Positions 1 to 10,131 of a DNA stretch of 64,000 nt are shown here, one piece after another. The position numbers were made by a program, and so were the translations under genes. The DNA is taken from NCBI GenBank assembly GCA_965644295.1, contig CBFFRP010000049.1:16037-80036 (forward strand). The letters are read 5' to 3'. Numbering within the stretch: position 1 is the stretch's first letter; each line of letters begins with the position of its first letter. The DNA comes from Paraphysomonas bandaiensis (lineage: Eukaryota; Chrysophyceae). The notes under the pieces are model-generated. The model had not been told where the DNA came from, ran no database searches, and saw nothing but the letters and a program-made list of their open reading frames with translations.

Positions 1-262
1 ACATTATGTCGAGGTAAAAGACTTTGTACAGATGTTGACAACATGCCTTATAATATACGTTCAATGCAGACTTAATATCACTCTTATTTCAGGAATCATT
101 GTGACAATCGCGTGTCTATGGATCGTGGAGGGGTATGGATTGTCAAGATACCATCATAGTGCAGGCTCCTCTGATCAGCGGTCTCATCATTATGATCAGC
201 CCAATTTATTTGTCAATGAATTCATTGAAGAATATTGTTATACTATGTGTGTCTCTCGTTGA
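1..262 (+). CDS. 3' end of an unidentified gene (last exons)
   Basis: A splice donor (GAG|gtaaaa at 13/14) and an acceptor (tttcag|GAATC at 92/93) define an 80-nt intron. Joining 1..13 to 93..262 gives an open frame that ends in TGA at 260-262. The visible tail is a short hydrophobic stretch (around IIVTIACLWIV) followed by a His/Ser- and Glu-rich end. I do not recognise the family. A different frame (135..389) is also open and hydrophobic, so the reading frame is not secure. The gene start lies left of the window. Confidence 0.3.
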   Translation, partial: HYVEVKDFVQMLTTCLIIYVQCRLNITLISGIIVTIACLWIVEGYGLSRYHHSAGSSDQRSHHYDQPNLFVNEFIEEYCYTMCVSR

Positions 263-358
263 GCTGAGTGAATACTCTAGTATGCTCCTATACTCTAGTA
301 TCTCTCAGCAGTACAACATGAGCATACTAGATTATTCACTCAGCTCAATAAGAGACAC
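248..358. repeat. Short imperfect inverted repeat (hairpin)
   Basis: The arm at 249-286 (starting tgtctctcgttgagctga) is matched in reverse complement by 320-357 (ending ctcaataagagaca), with a loop of about 33 nt. It overlaps the stop codon of the preceding gene fragment, so it may be a small foldback element or a structured 3' UTR. No function is shown. Confidence 0.6.
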
Positions 359-601
359 GTATATGTATAATAAATTTAATAAAGAATGAATTCAGAAGTT
401 GTTGATATGTTTCTATTGGATTATATGGAGGATTAGAGTAGCTCTCAATGCATGAGGCAGGCAGCATCTTATTTTTTCGGGAATAAATTTAAGCAAAATT
501 GCTCTACATTACTGCAATGCAACTACGGTTTTAATACATATAATTGTTGTCTCAATATTACAGGCATCATTGAACAAAAATATATAAAGAATGCCAATAT
601 C

Positions 602-1168
602 GTGATACTCTAAAAACCCTTAATTTTATGTATAAAAGTGCATATATCACTGGAATTATATACCAGTATGCGCACATGCATTCTGCAATCTTGTTCACTG
701 CGTCTATCACTAACTGGCCGCGTAGTTCTCATCTTCGTCCAGTTTGTTCTGTTGACGTGTTTGTTTGTCTTCAGGTTGAGGAATATCCAGCTACCATTCG
801 CGTTGCCCGCAGGGTACAGAGCTATGCACGGTTCTGTTCGGTCTTGCTCTGCGTCGTTGCTCTCGCATTCGGGTCGTAGCACTCCACGTAGTCGCCGAAT
901 GCGAGTGCAACGACGCAGAGCAAGACCGAACAGAACCGTGCATAGCTCTGTACCCTGCAGGCAACGCGAATGGTAGCTGGATTTTCTTAAACCTGAAGAC
1001 AAACAAACACGTCAACAGAACAAACTGGACGAAGATGAGAACTACGCGGCCAGTTAGTGATAGACGCAGTGAACAAGATTGCAGAATGCATGTGCGCATA
1101 CTGGTATATAATTCCAGTGATATAATGCACTTTTCTACATAAAATTAAGGGTTTTTAGAGTATCACCA
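602..1168. mobile_element. Long palindromic foldback (MITE-like) element
   Basis: The left arm (~602-884) is repeated almost exactly in reverse complement by the right arm (~896-1168). Outer ends read gtgatactctaaaaaccctt and its complement; the loop is only about 10-20 nt. The arms are more GC-rich than the flanks. No clear target duplication is seen. Open frames read through it are simply two strands of the same arms and code for nothing recognisable. A foldback transposon or large hairpin MITE is the best description. Confidence 0.8.
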
Positions 1169-1603
1169 GAATACGGCATTTTACTTCGTAGTTTTGTGTG
1201 ATGGAGCTCAAAACTATCTGAAGTATGTAAAATAATTTACACAATTCCAAAAACTCGAGGTTTTAATTTGCATACATCAAGTTTTTATATACACTGTACT
1301 TTTTAGAATATAATTATGATAAAACTCATAATTTTAGTGCGAAAACTCCCCCCACACTGCTGTGTACACCCTGTAAAGTATTGTACATACCCCACACATG
1401 CATGTACTGGCTGTATATGTATATCCAGCAGTACATATTGGCTTTATAGGTCTACATCATCATCAGCAGTATCCACAGGTGACTATCTTAACAGCTACAT
1501 ACATACACATACATATACACACAGTCCCATATACACACACATATATATAGAGAGAGAAGCACACATCTGTATGGAGTAGCCAACTCGAGGATTTCGTGAT
1601 ATA
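1169..1603. other. Intergenic, AT-rich, with CA/TA microsatellite
   Basis: No supported gene. The right half is a run of acacatacatatacac-type simple sequence. It lies directly upstream of the ankyrin gene, so its promoter should be here, but I see no specific element. Confidence 0.5.
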
Positions 1604-3364
1604 ATGAGTGGGTTTCTATCCTCAGATGATAACCATGTGTCGACATGGCCATCTGTTAACTCCACTAGTCATGTATGTATACACACACACACACACACAC
1701 GCATCTGTATATAGATACATACACACATAGAGAGAGATACACACACGTCTGTATAGATACATACACACATAGAGAGAGATACACACATACACACATCTAT
1801 ACACACACGTCTGTATAGATATACACACATATATAGAGAGAGAAACATACATATACACATACACATCTCTATATACATATACATATATAACATATACATA
1901 TACACACAGGATGGAGACACAGCTGTGATGGTTGCAGCATACAAAGGAGCTCTACCTGTTGTTTGTTCTCTTATTGAACAAGGCGCTGATATCGATATGA
2001 GAGATGCGGTCATATATACACACATACATACATACACATGTAACACTATCATATAGAATGGAGCAACTAGTTTGATGCTTGCTTTAAGTGAAGGACACAT
2101 TGAAATAGCTCGACTGCTTGTTGAATCTGCGGCTGATGTGAATATATCAGATAACGTCTGTTATATATTGTCTTAGATAGGAGCGAGTTCACTTATTGTT
2201 ATATTAGGGTGGTACTAGTCCCCTTATGATTGCATCAAGTGGAAGTGATTTAAGCATATGTCGACTTCTTGTTGTACACGGTGCGCATTTAGATGACCAA
2301 GATGAGGTATTTACTTCCTTTCTGCTTGCAATGGTTTCATATTTGGATTCCAGGACGGAGACACCGCACTCATGTTGGCGTGTCGTGAACATAACTTAGA
2401 GATTGCACGATTACTCCTTGTACACAATGCGCATTTGCATCTTCTTAATAAGGTATTACAGCTATAATTTAGTGAACTTGCTATTGATCATTCGTGTCTA
2501 CTATGACCAGGAAGGGGAGAGCGCGATGCATATTGCCTGCCGAACAGGACGCATAGAACTTGTGAAACTCTTACTCTATCATGGAGCCAATGCCGCTATT
2601 ATCAATCATGTATGCATGTGTCTCTTTCTCCTTGTCTCTCTGATCATATGAATAGAAGGGGAATTCTTGTTTACATATTGCTGTAATGGAGGGTCATCAA
2701 GACATATGTTCTCTCTTACTATCCAATAGCATCGATGTCAATGCAAAAAACTATGTAAGTTTGTCATTGTCGTGAGTTATTCATTAGATTTATTTTATGT
2801 ATGTAGGCCGGAAATAGCCCGCTCATGCTTGCATATATACATCACCAATATGTTATTGCTAAAGTTTTGATCAACTGTGGTGCTGATCTCAACACCACTA
2901 TGAAAATGAGTGGCGATTCGATCTTGATAATGGCATGTAGAAATGGTAACAATGCTGTAGCGAGATTCCTTATAGAACACAAAGCGGATATTAATTTAAG
3001 AAACGAAGTAAGTTGATAGTACATATGTCGAAACAGATATTTATATTAATTTACAGGACGGAGAGTCAGCACTAGTAGAGGCCAGCAGGGCGGGAAATTT
3101 GGCGATTGTAAAACTACTTCTTCAGCGTGGAGCTGATGTACATATCACGAATAAAGTCAGTGTACTTATCAACGTTGTATTTAAAATGTTTTACTTGACG
3201 TTACGATGTAGAAAGGTTTTTCATTGCTCACTATTGTATGGATGGCCGGTCACGCGGATATAGTTTCTAAGCTGCTCGCTTACGGTGCAGGTGACCACGA
3301 CGACGATATGGATTTTGACGAAGCCTTTTCTAAAATATCTCCAATATCACTTTATATTTCATAG
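1604..3364 (+). CDS. Ankyrin-repeat protein, one exon per repeat
   Basis: Ten exons: 1604-1672, 1910-2008, 2057-2155, 2208-2306, 2354-2452, 2511-2609, 2656-2754, 2807-3007, 3057-3155 and 3212-3364, giving 371 residues and ending in TAG. Six internal exons are exactly 99 nt (33 codons) and a seventh (3057-3155) is too. Each encodes one ankyrin repeat of the form DGxTALMxA...LLxxGADxxxxD. Exon 2807-3007 holds two repeats fused. All introns are phase 0 and mostly about 47-58 nt. The start at 1604 gives a 23-residue leader ending at a good donor (CAT|gtatgt); intron 1 (237 nt) is filled with microsatellite. The C-terminus is acidic (DHDDDMDFDE). Ankyrin arrays are protein-binding scaffolds; no catalytic domain is present and the partner is unknown. 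Exon joins come from splice motifs and frame continuity, not transcripts. Confidence 0.85.
1673..1909 (+). repeat. Microsatellite-filled first intron
   Basis: CA/TA/GA-rich simple sequence occupies almost the whole intron between donor gtatgtatac and acceptor tacacacag. Length variation here would not change the protein. Confidence 0.7.
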
Positions 3365-3407
3365 CAGTACTGTAGTATACCTATTAGTGTAATTGATGTT
3401 AATATAT

Positions 3408-3560
3408 ATTAAAAGTCTTATTATTTAGCAATAGGCGTTAAAAACCTGCACCAAAAGAGTGGCTAGTTTAATGCTAGACATACTAGTTAGACCGCTACCC
3501 ATAACTAATCAGCACAAATTCTATTATCCTACTATTTAACGCTACAGAAGCTGCTTGTGC
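3408..3560 (+). repeat. Left inverted terminal repeat of the 2.8-kb unit
   Basis: Matches 6096-6231 in reverse complement with small differences. A weaker relative of the outer end is also visible near 42674 (attgaaagtcttattattag). Confidence 0.65.
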
Positions 3561-4302
3561 GTCGCCGCAAGCACCAAGGTACGACCACGATGTAAATATA
3601 TAATGCATTTCACTACATATTCATGTAACATTTGGTGAACCTCTGTTCACAGCAACATCTGTTTATCATATGTTTACCAGTCACTCCTATATCTTATATA
3701 GTCACAAATCAGTAGCTGAATTTAATTCCTTTGTAACCATAATCACACGTTACACCTATGAATTGACTTCATCTATTGCACACAATTAACTCACTTCAAT
3801 TGCACAATATATATCGCATCAAACTGCAGAACTCAACATATAATTTATTGATACCGTAGAAAAATTGAAAGTAATCAGCACCTTTGACACTTTACTTTAT
3901 TCTATAATTCTGTATTCTATAATACTACGCATTTCCCACATGGAAGAAAATGTTATTGATTGTTGACGATACGTTACCCTACACAAAGGACCCCCTAGGC
4001 TACTCCCGCGACCGCGTCCAAAACATAGACAGAAATGGAAACGCCCAAGGGTGCTACGATTACTAGGAATCCACAGACAACCCGAGACTGGAACACCGCC
4101 CACCGCACATATGAACCCCACCAACCATACACATAGAACAATACCACCGGACCGCATGAAACCATCAGGCCCTAGACAGCGACGCCGTCTCCGGCAACTC
4201 CACCTTTGCCTGACGCCCAAACGGTGCACGGCGACAACACCACATTCCACTACACCATCCACCTCGCAGCACACACATCTAGTGCTAGGTACACTCAGGA
4301 CC
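3561..4302. other. Non-coding or unassigned stretch inside the unit
   Basis: AT-rich to about 3960, then a Pro/Arg-rich-looking GC-richer segment to 4300. A minus-strand open frame (3897-4400) is Cys/Arg-rich with no recognisable domain, and it overlaps the better-supported frame ending at 4303. I therefore assign no gene here. Confidence 0.4.
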
Positions 4303-4746
4303 TTAATATAGCTGCATTTGCCTCTCTTGAGATTGCAAACGCTCCAACCGAATAGCCTGGTTTTGGATACAATGCATACGCATAAAGCTATCTTCACCAC
4401 TACTACTTACAGTAGTAGTATTAGTACCTATGCTCTGAGACGACGCGGCTACAGCCGTTGGGGGCACAATACTAGTAGGTGGAGGATAATAAGCAGGTGG
4501 AGGATCATCATTTTTTCTCATTAAAAGATCACGAAGTTCTGCTAGTCCGGACATCATTTCCTGACGAAGTTCAGCAACAGCAGCGGGAGGTATCAGATCT
4601 GCTTTCTGCTGGGATTCGACGACCCCGTCACCATCTTCATGTACAGCACTACTGTCCCTGCTCGTGCGCTTTCGCGGTACCTCCGAGTCGTCGTTGGATA
4701 TGTCGCCACGAATGTCGACGACATTCTTCTTCCCTTTGTACTTCTC
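4303..4746 (-). CDS. C-terminal exon of an unidentified protein, transposon-accessory-like
   Basis: From a good 3' splice site (tactaac...gtgtag|GAGAAG, exon starting at 4746) an open phase-0 frame of 147 residues runs to TAA at 4303-4305. It begins EKYKGKKNVVDIRGD, has an acidic/basic low-complexity stretch, a Pro-rich middle (DDPPPAYYPPPTS) and a charged helical end (HCIQNQAIRLERLQSQERQ). The pattern KYKGKK followed by Pro/Gln-rich and helical tails resembles proteins with an N-terminal Myb/SANT or trihelix domain that travel with PIF/Harbinger-type transposons. The DNA-binding exon itself is not seen, so this is inference. A partly duplicated copy of the exon lies at 4831-4950, followed by its own donor-like gtaagt. 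Confidence 0.35.
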   Translation of the reverse strand, partial: EKYKGKKNVVDIRGDISNDDSEVPRKRTSRDSSAVHEDGDGVVESQQKADLIPPAAVAELRQEMMSGLAELRDLLMRKNDDPPPAYYPPPTSIVPPTAVAASSQSIGTNTTTVSSSGEDSFMRMHCIQNQAIRLERLQSQERQMQLY

Positions 4747-4950
4747 CTACACCATTATACTACACAGTTAGTACAGTGTATATAGTAACAACGCACAACA
4801 ATAATCAGAACAATACCGCATATATACGTACGACGACCCCGTCACCATCTTCATGAACAGTACTACTTACCCTGCTGCTCGTGCGCTTTCGTGGTACCTC
4901 CGAGTCGTCGTTGGATATGCCGCCACGAATTTCGACGACATTCTTCCAGA
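4627..4950. repeat. Tandem duplication (~110 bp) inside the unit
   Basis: 4627-4736 and 4831-4950 are near copies; both contain ccgtcaccatcttcatg and tacctccgagtcgtcgttgg. The second copy lies just upstream of the Tudor-like gene on the opposite strand. Confidence 0.75.
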
Positions 4951-4974
4951 CCCGGGATAGCTCCAGACCCGGGC

Positions 4975-5854
4975 ATGAATATGAGCAGTCAGTATGTTTT
5001 GGAGGGCGGTGGTGTATATGTTCCATTTAGAACTAGACTTTTTGGTGGAACAGGTGTATCAGAAATGCATGTTGAAGCACGTGAACGGGGAACAAGAAGT
5101 CTTTGTGGCCGTCCAGGTATAAGGACGGTTAGAGCACAACCCACTGTTCAATACAGCGGGCATAACTCAGCTGCAATTAAGCGCATCCCTCCACGATTAG
5201 TTATTCAAGAGTCAGATGGATCTTTACCTGACGAACCGAGAGGTGTGCTCAATGCACCGTACATTGGACGAGAAGCACGACGTGAGGTCAACAGGAATAA
5301 TGCTGCTGCTAGGAAGAGGGAGGAGCAGGAGCGTATCAATGCAACCCGTTTAACAGGAAGTGATTCTGAGGCTGAAGAACAAGTGTCAGACCCAGAATCA
5401 GATTGTCATCGTTCGTCACCAACATTCGCAGTTGGTGAACTAGTTTCTAACATACACAATTTAAGAGGTATTATTTCTGAGGTAAGCAGCGACATCATGT
5501 TGTGTAACACATATTATATTTAATCAATAAATGTAAGAGATATAATATATACTCAGGTACACAGCGACAATACTTACGATATCAAATATAATGATGGACA
5601 GTATGACAACAACCTAGCGGCAAGTTACTTGAGGCACATAAAAGGTTAGTATATATAATAATATGATTATTATGTAAACGTTATAATATATTATATATTA
5701 TACAGTAACTTCGTCAAAGAAAAGGACTAAACGACAGCAATGGGAAATAGTAACAGAGCCTACAATGGAATGGGTGGATCAAGGCGCTCTCTCATCTGAG
5801 AATGTTGTGACCGGAAAACGTCGACGTAGTAGTGGGGTATCGTACAAAGAATAG
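4975..5854 (+). CDS. Tudor-like domain protein (three exons)
   Basis: Exons 4975-5481, 5557-5644 and 5706-5854 join in frame (donors GAG|gtaagc and AAAG|gttagt; acceptors actcag and atacag) to give 247 residues ending in TAG. The middle exon completes a module reading FAVGELV...GIISEVHSDNTYDIKYNDG, roughly residues 150-195. This matches the Tudor/Agenet-like barrel pattern (G..V.....G.I..V..D.TYDI.Y.DG), a fold that usually binds methylated lysine or arginine. Upstream there is a basic, Arg/Glu-rich segment (REARREVNRNNAAARKREEQ) and an acidic stretch; the tail is basic (KKRTKRQQ, KRRR), consistent with a nuclear protein. The start at MNMSSQY is chosen because the frame upstream is antisense to the duplicated exon of the other gene. 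It sits inside the inverted-repeat unit, so it may be transposon-borne. Confidence 0.6.
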
Positions 5855-5892
5855 CTTTATATTATGCTTGACGGAGTAGCTTAAACTGTATA

Positions 5893-6094
5893 ATATATGT
5901 GTGTAGTCGGTGACTTTTATTGCTGTAAAACTGAAGTAATATGGAAGAAATTACTAAAAAATATTATAAATAATACTTTCACACTGTTATTAACTTCATA
6001 GTTACTTATTGTGCATAGTTATACCCTTTTCCGACCATCACCAAAAATTTCACCTGGTTTTACATCAAAACCCAGGTTTTGGTATTACCTCGAC
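5893..6094 (+). repeat. Dispersed repeat R, copy 1
   Basis: This ~200-bp segment, from gtgtagtcggtgactttta to ggtattacctcgac, recurs at 57196-57401. The end motif also occurs inverted at 55646. It directly abuts the right inverted repeat of the 2.8-kb unit. Confidence 0.8.
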
Positions 6095-6095
6095 T

Positions 6096-6231
6096 TCAAG
6101 CAGCTTCTGTAGCGCTAAATAGTAGGGTAATAGAATTTGTACTGATTAGTTATGGGTAGAGATCTAACTAGTATGTCTAGCATATTGGCACAAGTTTTTA
6201 ACGCCTATTGCTAAATAACAAGACTTTTAAT
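6096..6231 (-). repeat. Right inverted terminal repeat of the 2.8-kb unit
   Basis: Reverse complement of 3408-3560. Confidence 0.65.
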
Positions 6232-6848
6232 AATATTGATTGTTAAAGTATTGATTTTGGGATTTTCAACCTAGTCAAATTGGTTGAATTACCTTGTCAC
6301 ACTATTTTTGGTGGAATAACCCAGTCAAAGTAATGCGACTTAGTAACACTTACTTCTATTCACACTTAGTAACACTTTTTACGACACTTAGTAATAATAT
6401 TACTTCCTAACTGATGAACATGTTCGACACATATATACATATCAAATATGTAGACGATATTCGTATTGTGTCATACATGATGCGATGTATTAACTACATT
6501 GTTCGTGAATGTAGTCAATTTCTAACGGGTACTAAATACATAATTGTTAGAAATTGATATACTTAGTAATAAGACTTTGATAAACACTTAGATAGAGTAT
6601 TATATTATAATTATAAGAGATACCATTCTTCATGCATTGACGTTCACCAACTCTTTTTTTACCTCTACTACACTAACAATTTCTAGTACGATCTTACATC
6701 GTCACTATCTTGCTGATATTCAAATGACCATAATATAAAACCTGCATACAATAACATGATTCATTACTGCTCCTATGACAACACAAACGCAAATACTATA
6801 TTAAATCTAAATACAATATAATAAGTACAAAGCATCTTTCCACGAGAA
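6232..6848. other. Intergenic, AT-rich
   Basis: No gene seen. It contains a short repeated cluster of cacttagtaacactta motifs, seen again in reverse complement near 24020-24070, and the motif ttctagtacgatcttacatc shared with 31304. Confidence 0.5.
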
Positions 6849-9212
6849 CTAAAAGTCATCGGTCTCATCCAGATCATCCGGAGTACCCTGCCATTCACTG
6901 ACGAACCCCCCACGGAATCCTTTAAGAATTCCAGGTAAATTTCGGTCCACAGTCAAGTCTACTTCTTGTACGTTGTTCCAATCTAATATATTCAAACGGC
7001 CAACTTTCCCACTAAATATTCCATTGAAAAATGGTATCAAAACCCCATACGATCCAGCTATATACGAGTTTTATTGGTTAGAACGAATATGAGCGAAAGC
7101 AAAATATACGTACATGCGAAGCCTCCCGAAAAGCCCCTAAGATCGGAGTCCGGAAACGAGGGAATTTGAGACCGAGTGTATGTCGGCATTTCTAAAACAT
7201 CGATGCCTGCCGCATCAAATATATTCATGTCTACCCGCGGTATCAGACCATGACCGCGTTGTCCATTATAGGCTTCATGAGATGACCGCCACGGCACAAG
7301 GTACAAATATTTCCCCGCTGTAAGAAACATGTCACATTGGTGCAACTTTAATGCGAATAGAATACCAGTAAATATTCCACTAAACCCTGCTAGACTGGGA
7401 TCTTTCTGTGTTAGATCCAACACGTCGATAATATCTCTGATATGGCCACCTTGTTGAGACAAGGCCTCGTCCATCGCGTGAATAATATCAACCACACCAA
7501 GGTTTATACGCACTAACTTATAAGAATAGGTGTGCGCACCGGATGCAAAGGGAGCGAGATACGCAAATCTTCCCACTCTAATGGCCTCAGAAAATCCACG
7601 CAAATCTGTTTGTACATCACCTAAGTCGAATGACCTGACAACCGTTCCTAACATGCTCGAATTGGCTGTCTCACCCCAGGCACTGTCATTTATACAAACA
7701 ACCACCGCATGGTGATAGGTGCGCAAGTGGTTACGGTCCACCTCTAAGTCACTCCTCACGCCTCCAATCGGTCCGAAAAATGACCGGAATGGGTTTAGAC
7801 AAGCCCATGACCCATCTGTACGTATTACAACCTCTCTTAGCACAGATCGAGAATTCGTTGATGAACGCAATACTATACCTCTGAAGCCACCACTGTAGCC
7901 TCCAAACTCTCTTGCTACATCTCGCAGCGGCAGTGCCTGGGTTGAGTGGATGCCGAAGTCTTCGACATTTATGCGGATCGCAACATCATATTGTCCAGGT
8001 GATATGAATCCATAAGGGTACCCTGCTCAAATATTTATCCAAATCTATAATAATGCTTATAAACTCATATACACATACCAATGAAACCCTTCCTGAACCC
8101 TCTAGCATCCTCATGTATGCTCTCAAGGTTGAGCACCACAATGCATGCCTCTTCCAGTGCTACACCTGATGTTTGCGGCGTCCCTGTAGAGTCTAGCCAC
8201 TCGAATCGCACATTGAGCATACAGTTGGTTTCATTCTCCATGCCAAATAGATTCACGCGAACCAGTTTACCAAAGAACCTCTGAAACATAAATCACAACA
8301 TTAGAATATATTAATGAGTTCTCACATTTCCGTTATGATATGGCACGAGATAGCCAAATTGTCCAGTGGATGTGTTGCCAGCGAAACCACCTTCGAATCC
8401 AATCAGGTCAGGGTCGATGGTGGGAAGATGCAGAAGGCGTAGCTGATCCGCATATGTTCCAATACCAAGCGAGGTGTTAAAATCCGCAAACTCCTGTCCA
8501 CCAGCCAGCTGTGCTCTCGCCTCAGCAGCGGACTCAATTGCCAACCTTGCAAAATATCCCCCGCCTTCCAGACCAGGGACCAAAAATCCGTAACTACGTG
8601 GAAGTTAGACATAACAATCAATTAGTGAACACCAAATAACCTCCATGGTCGCTCTGATGCTTCTATAATATAGTTACGGGTAATTTCTTCAGACCGATAA
8701 AGAAACCCATCGATAAACGTCTCCGTTGCCACAGCACGAATCACGCGATACCGACCAGCTCGAAAAGGGGTGTTGATATGAACATACGGGGAGTCATATG
8801 TCACAAATGGACTAATCCTTGTAGGTGGGGTATTGTCCAGTGTATAGTAAACTCTTGCTCCTTCTGATGTGCATCGTAAAAACACTCCAAGTGCTGATGC
8901 TGCGAAATGATTCTCAGGAGGGTCTATATATAAATCCTACAATACAAAATCATTGATTATCATATACTGATATATTCATACCAATTCAACACGTTGTGTG
9001 ACATTAGTAAATGGTTCAATTGGTTCTGATAATACTTGCAACTCACGCGTCTTCTCAGTAGCATCAGTAGCATCAGTAGCCGTGTGTGTTATACGTACAC
9101 TCTGACCACTTCTATCACCCTGTTGACGATTCATACGATACGAATCTAATCGTCCTGCTAAGATGATGATAGGAATATATGAGATACATATCAGAACTGC
9201 AAGTAACTTCAT
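6849..9212 (-). CDS. Secreted protein with CHB_HEX-like domain and YGxLVPY/GFxGGF repeats
   Basis: Six exons read on the minus strand: 9212-8982, 8936-8641, 8593-8326, 8280-8079, 8022-7114 and 7057-6849. All junctions are GT..AG and frame-consistent, giving 704 residues. An N-terminal signal peptide (MKLLAVLICISYIPIIILA) is followed by a module with VYYTLDNTPPT (about residues 80-170), matching the chitobiase/hexosaminidase C-terminal-like domain (CHB_HEX_C_1), usually an accessory domain. The rest is a string of 60-75-residue blocks. Each starts with YGFLVPG, FGYLVPYHNG, YPYGFISPG, GKYLYLVPW or YGVLIPFFNG, passes through GKLVRVNL-like strands and ends with GFEGGF, GFRKGF, YSGGF, GFSGGF or GFRGGF. 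This regular spacing suggests a beta-propeller. The protein ends in an acidic tail (DDLDETDDF). A ligand or enzyme activity cannot be read from sequence. Confidence 0.8.
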
Positions 9213-10019
9213 GATTATGTATGTAACTGTGTATATATGACAGTTACGTTATGGATGGATGGATATGTATGTATATCTAGCTAATGAATGATATTGTTAA
9301 GTAAAGAGGGTGATATGCATATAGAGTATGTGTGAATTGATGTGATAATGAGAAGAGATAAGTGTATTGAGGTTATGTGATGGGAGTATGTGTGCTATGG
9401 GTTGGTTATATATGAGGATTAGATGGCAGTTGTGGAGGGTTCTTAACGGGAGGTTCCATACATTAACTTCCATCTATATACTATGCTGTGTGTATATTGT
9501 ACTGCTGTACTGCTGTACTGCTGTACTGTTGTACATCTACATCCATACATCCATACATACACTGCTGTACATACACATCCAGCAGTGTACACTGTACTGC
9601 TGTAAATATATGCAGATACGCTGTACATCTGTACATAATAGTTAACGTATATCTTCATACATTACAATCCCCCATACATTACCCTACGTATACTTCTACT
9701 CTACGTATATTTCTATACATAAACATATTCACTGGCAGTTTTAATTATGTCTTATACCGAAACTACAGTCTCCCTACTGTAACGGAATTATGATATCATC
9801 CAACACCCATAACATCAAGAGAGGGACAGTTGCACCATGTTGGATGCAATAAATGCACAAGTTGTCCCCAGATGGTTGAAGTATCACTAGTATAATATAG
9901 CAACTCAAGTTAGTAAGTCTATAGATATATACCTAGATTCTAGTCACAACCACTCTCATGTAATAATCATGGATGATCACGTGGCCACGAACTCCATGAG
10001 CTTTTCTCTTTGAAATGAC
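9213..10019. other. Intergenic with simple repeats
   Basis: Upstream flank of the secreted repeat protein. It contains a (tgctgtac)n-like array at about 9490-9620 and tata/gtat-rich runs. Open frames here are read through the simple repeat and are not supported as genes. Confidence 0.5.
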
Positions 10020-10131
10020 GGGTTTCTATTTCTCGAACGAGACCTACGGTATCTCTGCGAACAATGATGAATGATCACGTAGCCCGTCTTCGCAGAGATA
10101 TCGTAAGTCCCGTTCGAGAAATAGAAACCCT
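10020..10131. repeat. Hairpin-forming inverted repeat
   Basis: gggtttctatttctcgaacg at 10020 pairs with cgttcgagaaatagaaaccc ending at 10131. A second stretch (ctctgcgaa / ttcgcagag) continues the stem, with a ~25-nt loop holding gatcacgt. It resembles a very small MITE. Confidence 0.75.

Larger units (their letters stand above)
3408..6231. mobile_element. 2.8-kb unit bounded by ~140-150 bp inverted repeats
   Basis: The left end (3408-~3560, starting attaaaagtcttattattta) is repeated in reverse complement at 6096-6231. Inner landmarks such as gaagctgcttg and ataggcgttaaaaac match on both sides. The unit carries a spliced Tudor-like gene on the plus strand and the end of a second gene on the minus strand. 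Flanking AT-rich bases (aatatat / aatattg) do not give a certain target duplication. No transposase motif is recognised, so this may be a non-autonomous DNA transposon with captured or accessory genes. It may also be a chance arrangement of two inverted repeat copies. Confidence 0.55.

Noticed and set aside
628-1099. Similar ORFs on both strands at 0.6-1.1 kb
   Set aside because: They are the two arms of one palindrome read in both directions; no domain is recognisable.
3897-4400. 167-residue minus-strand ORF rich in Cys and Arg
   Set aside because: Low-complexity, no domain, and it overlaps a better-supported exon with a good splice acceptor.
9480-9660. ORFs rich in Cys, Tyr and Val across the tgctgtac array
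   Set aside because: Created by simple-sequence repeats; the same happens at 1620-2100, 32930-33340 and 44900-45290.
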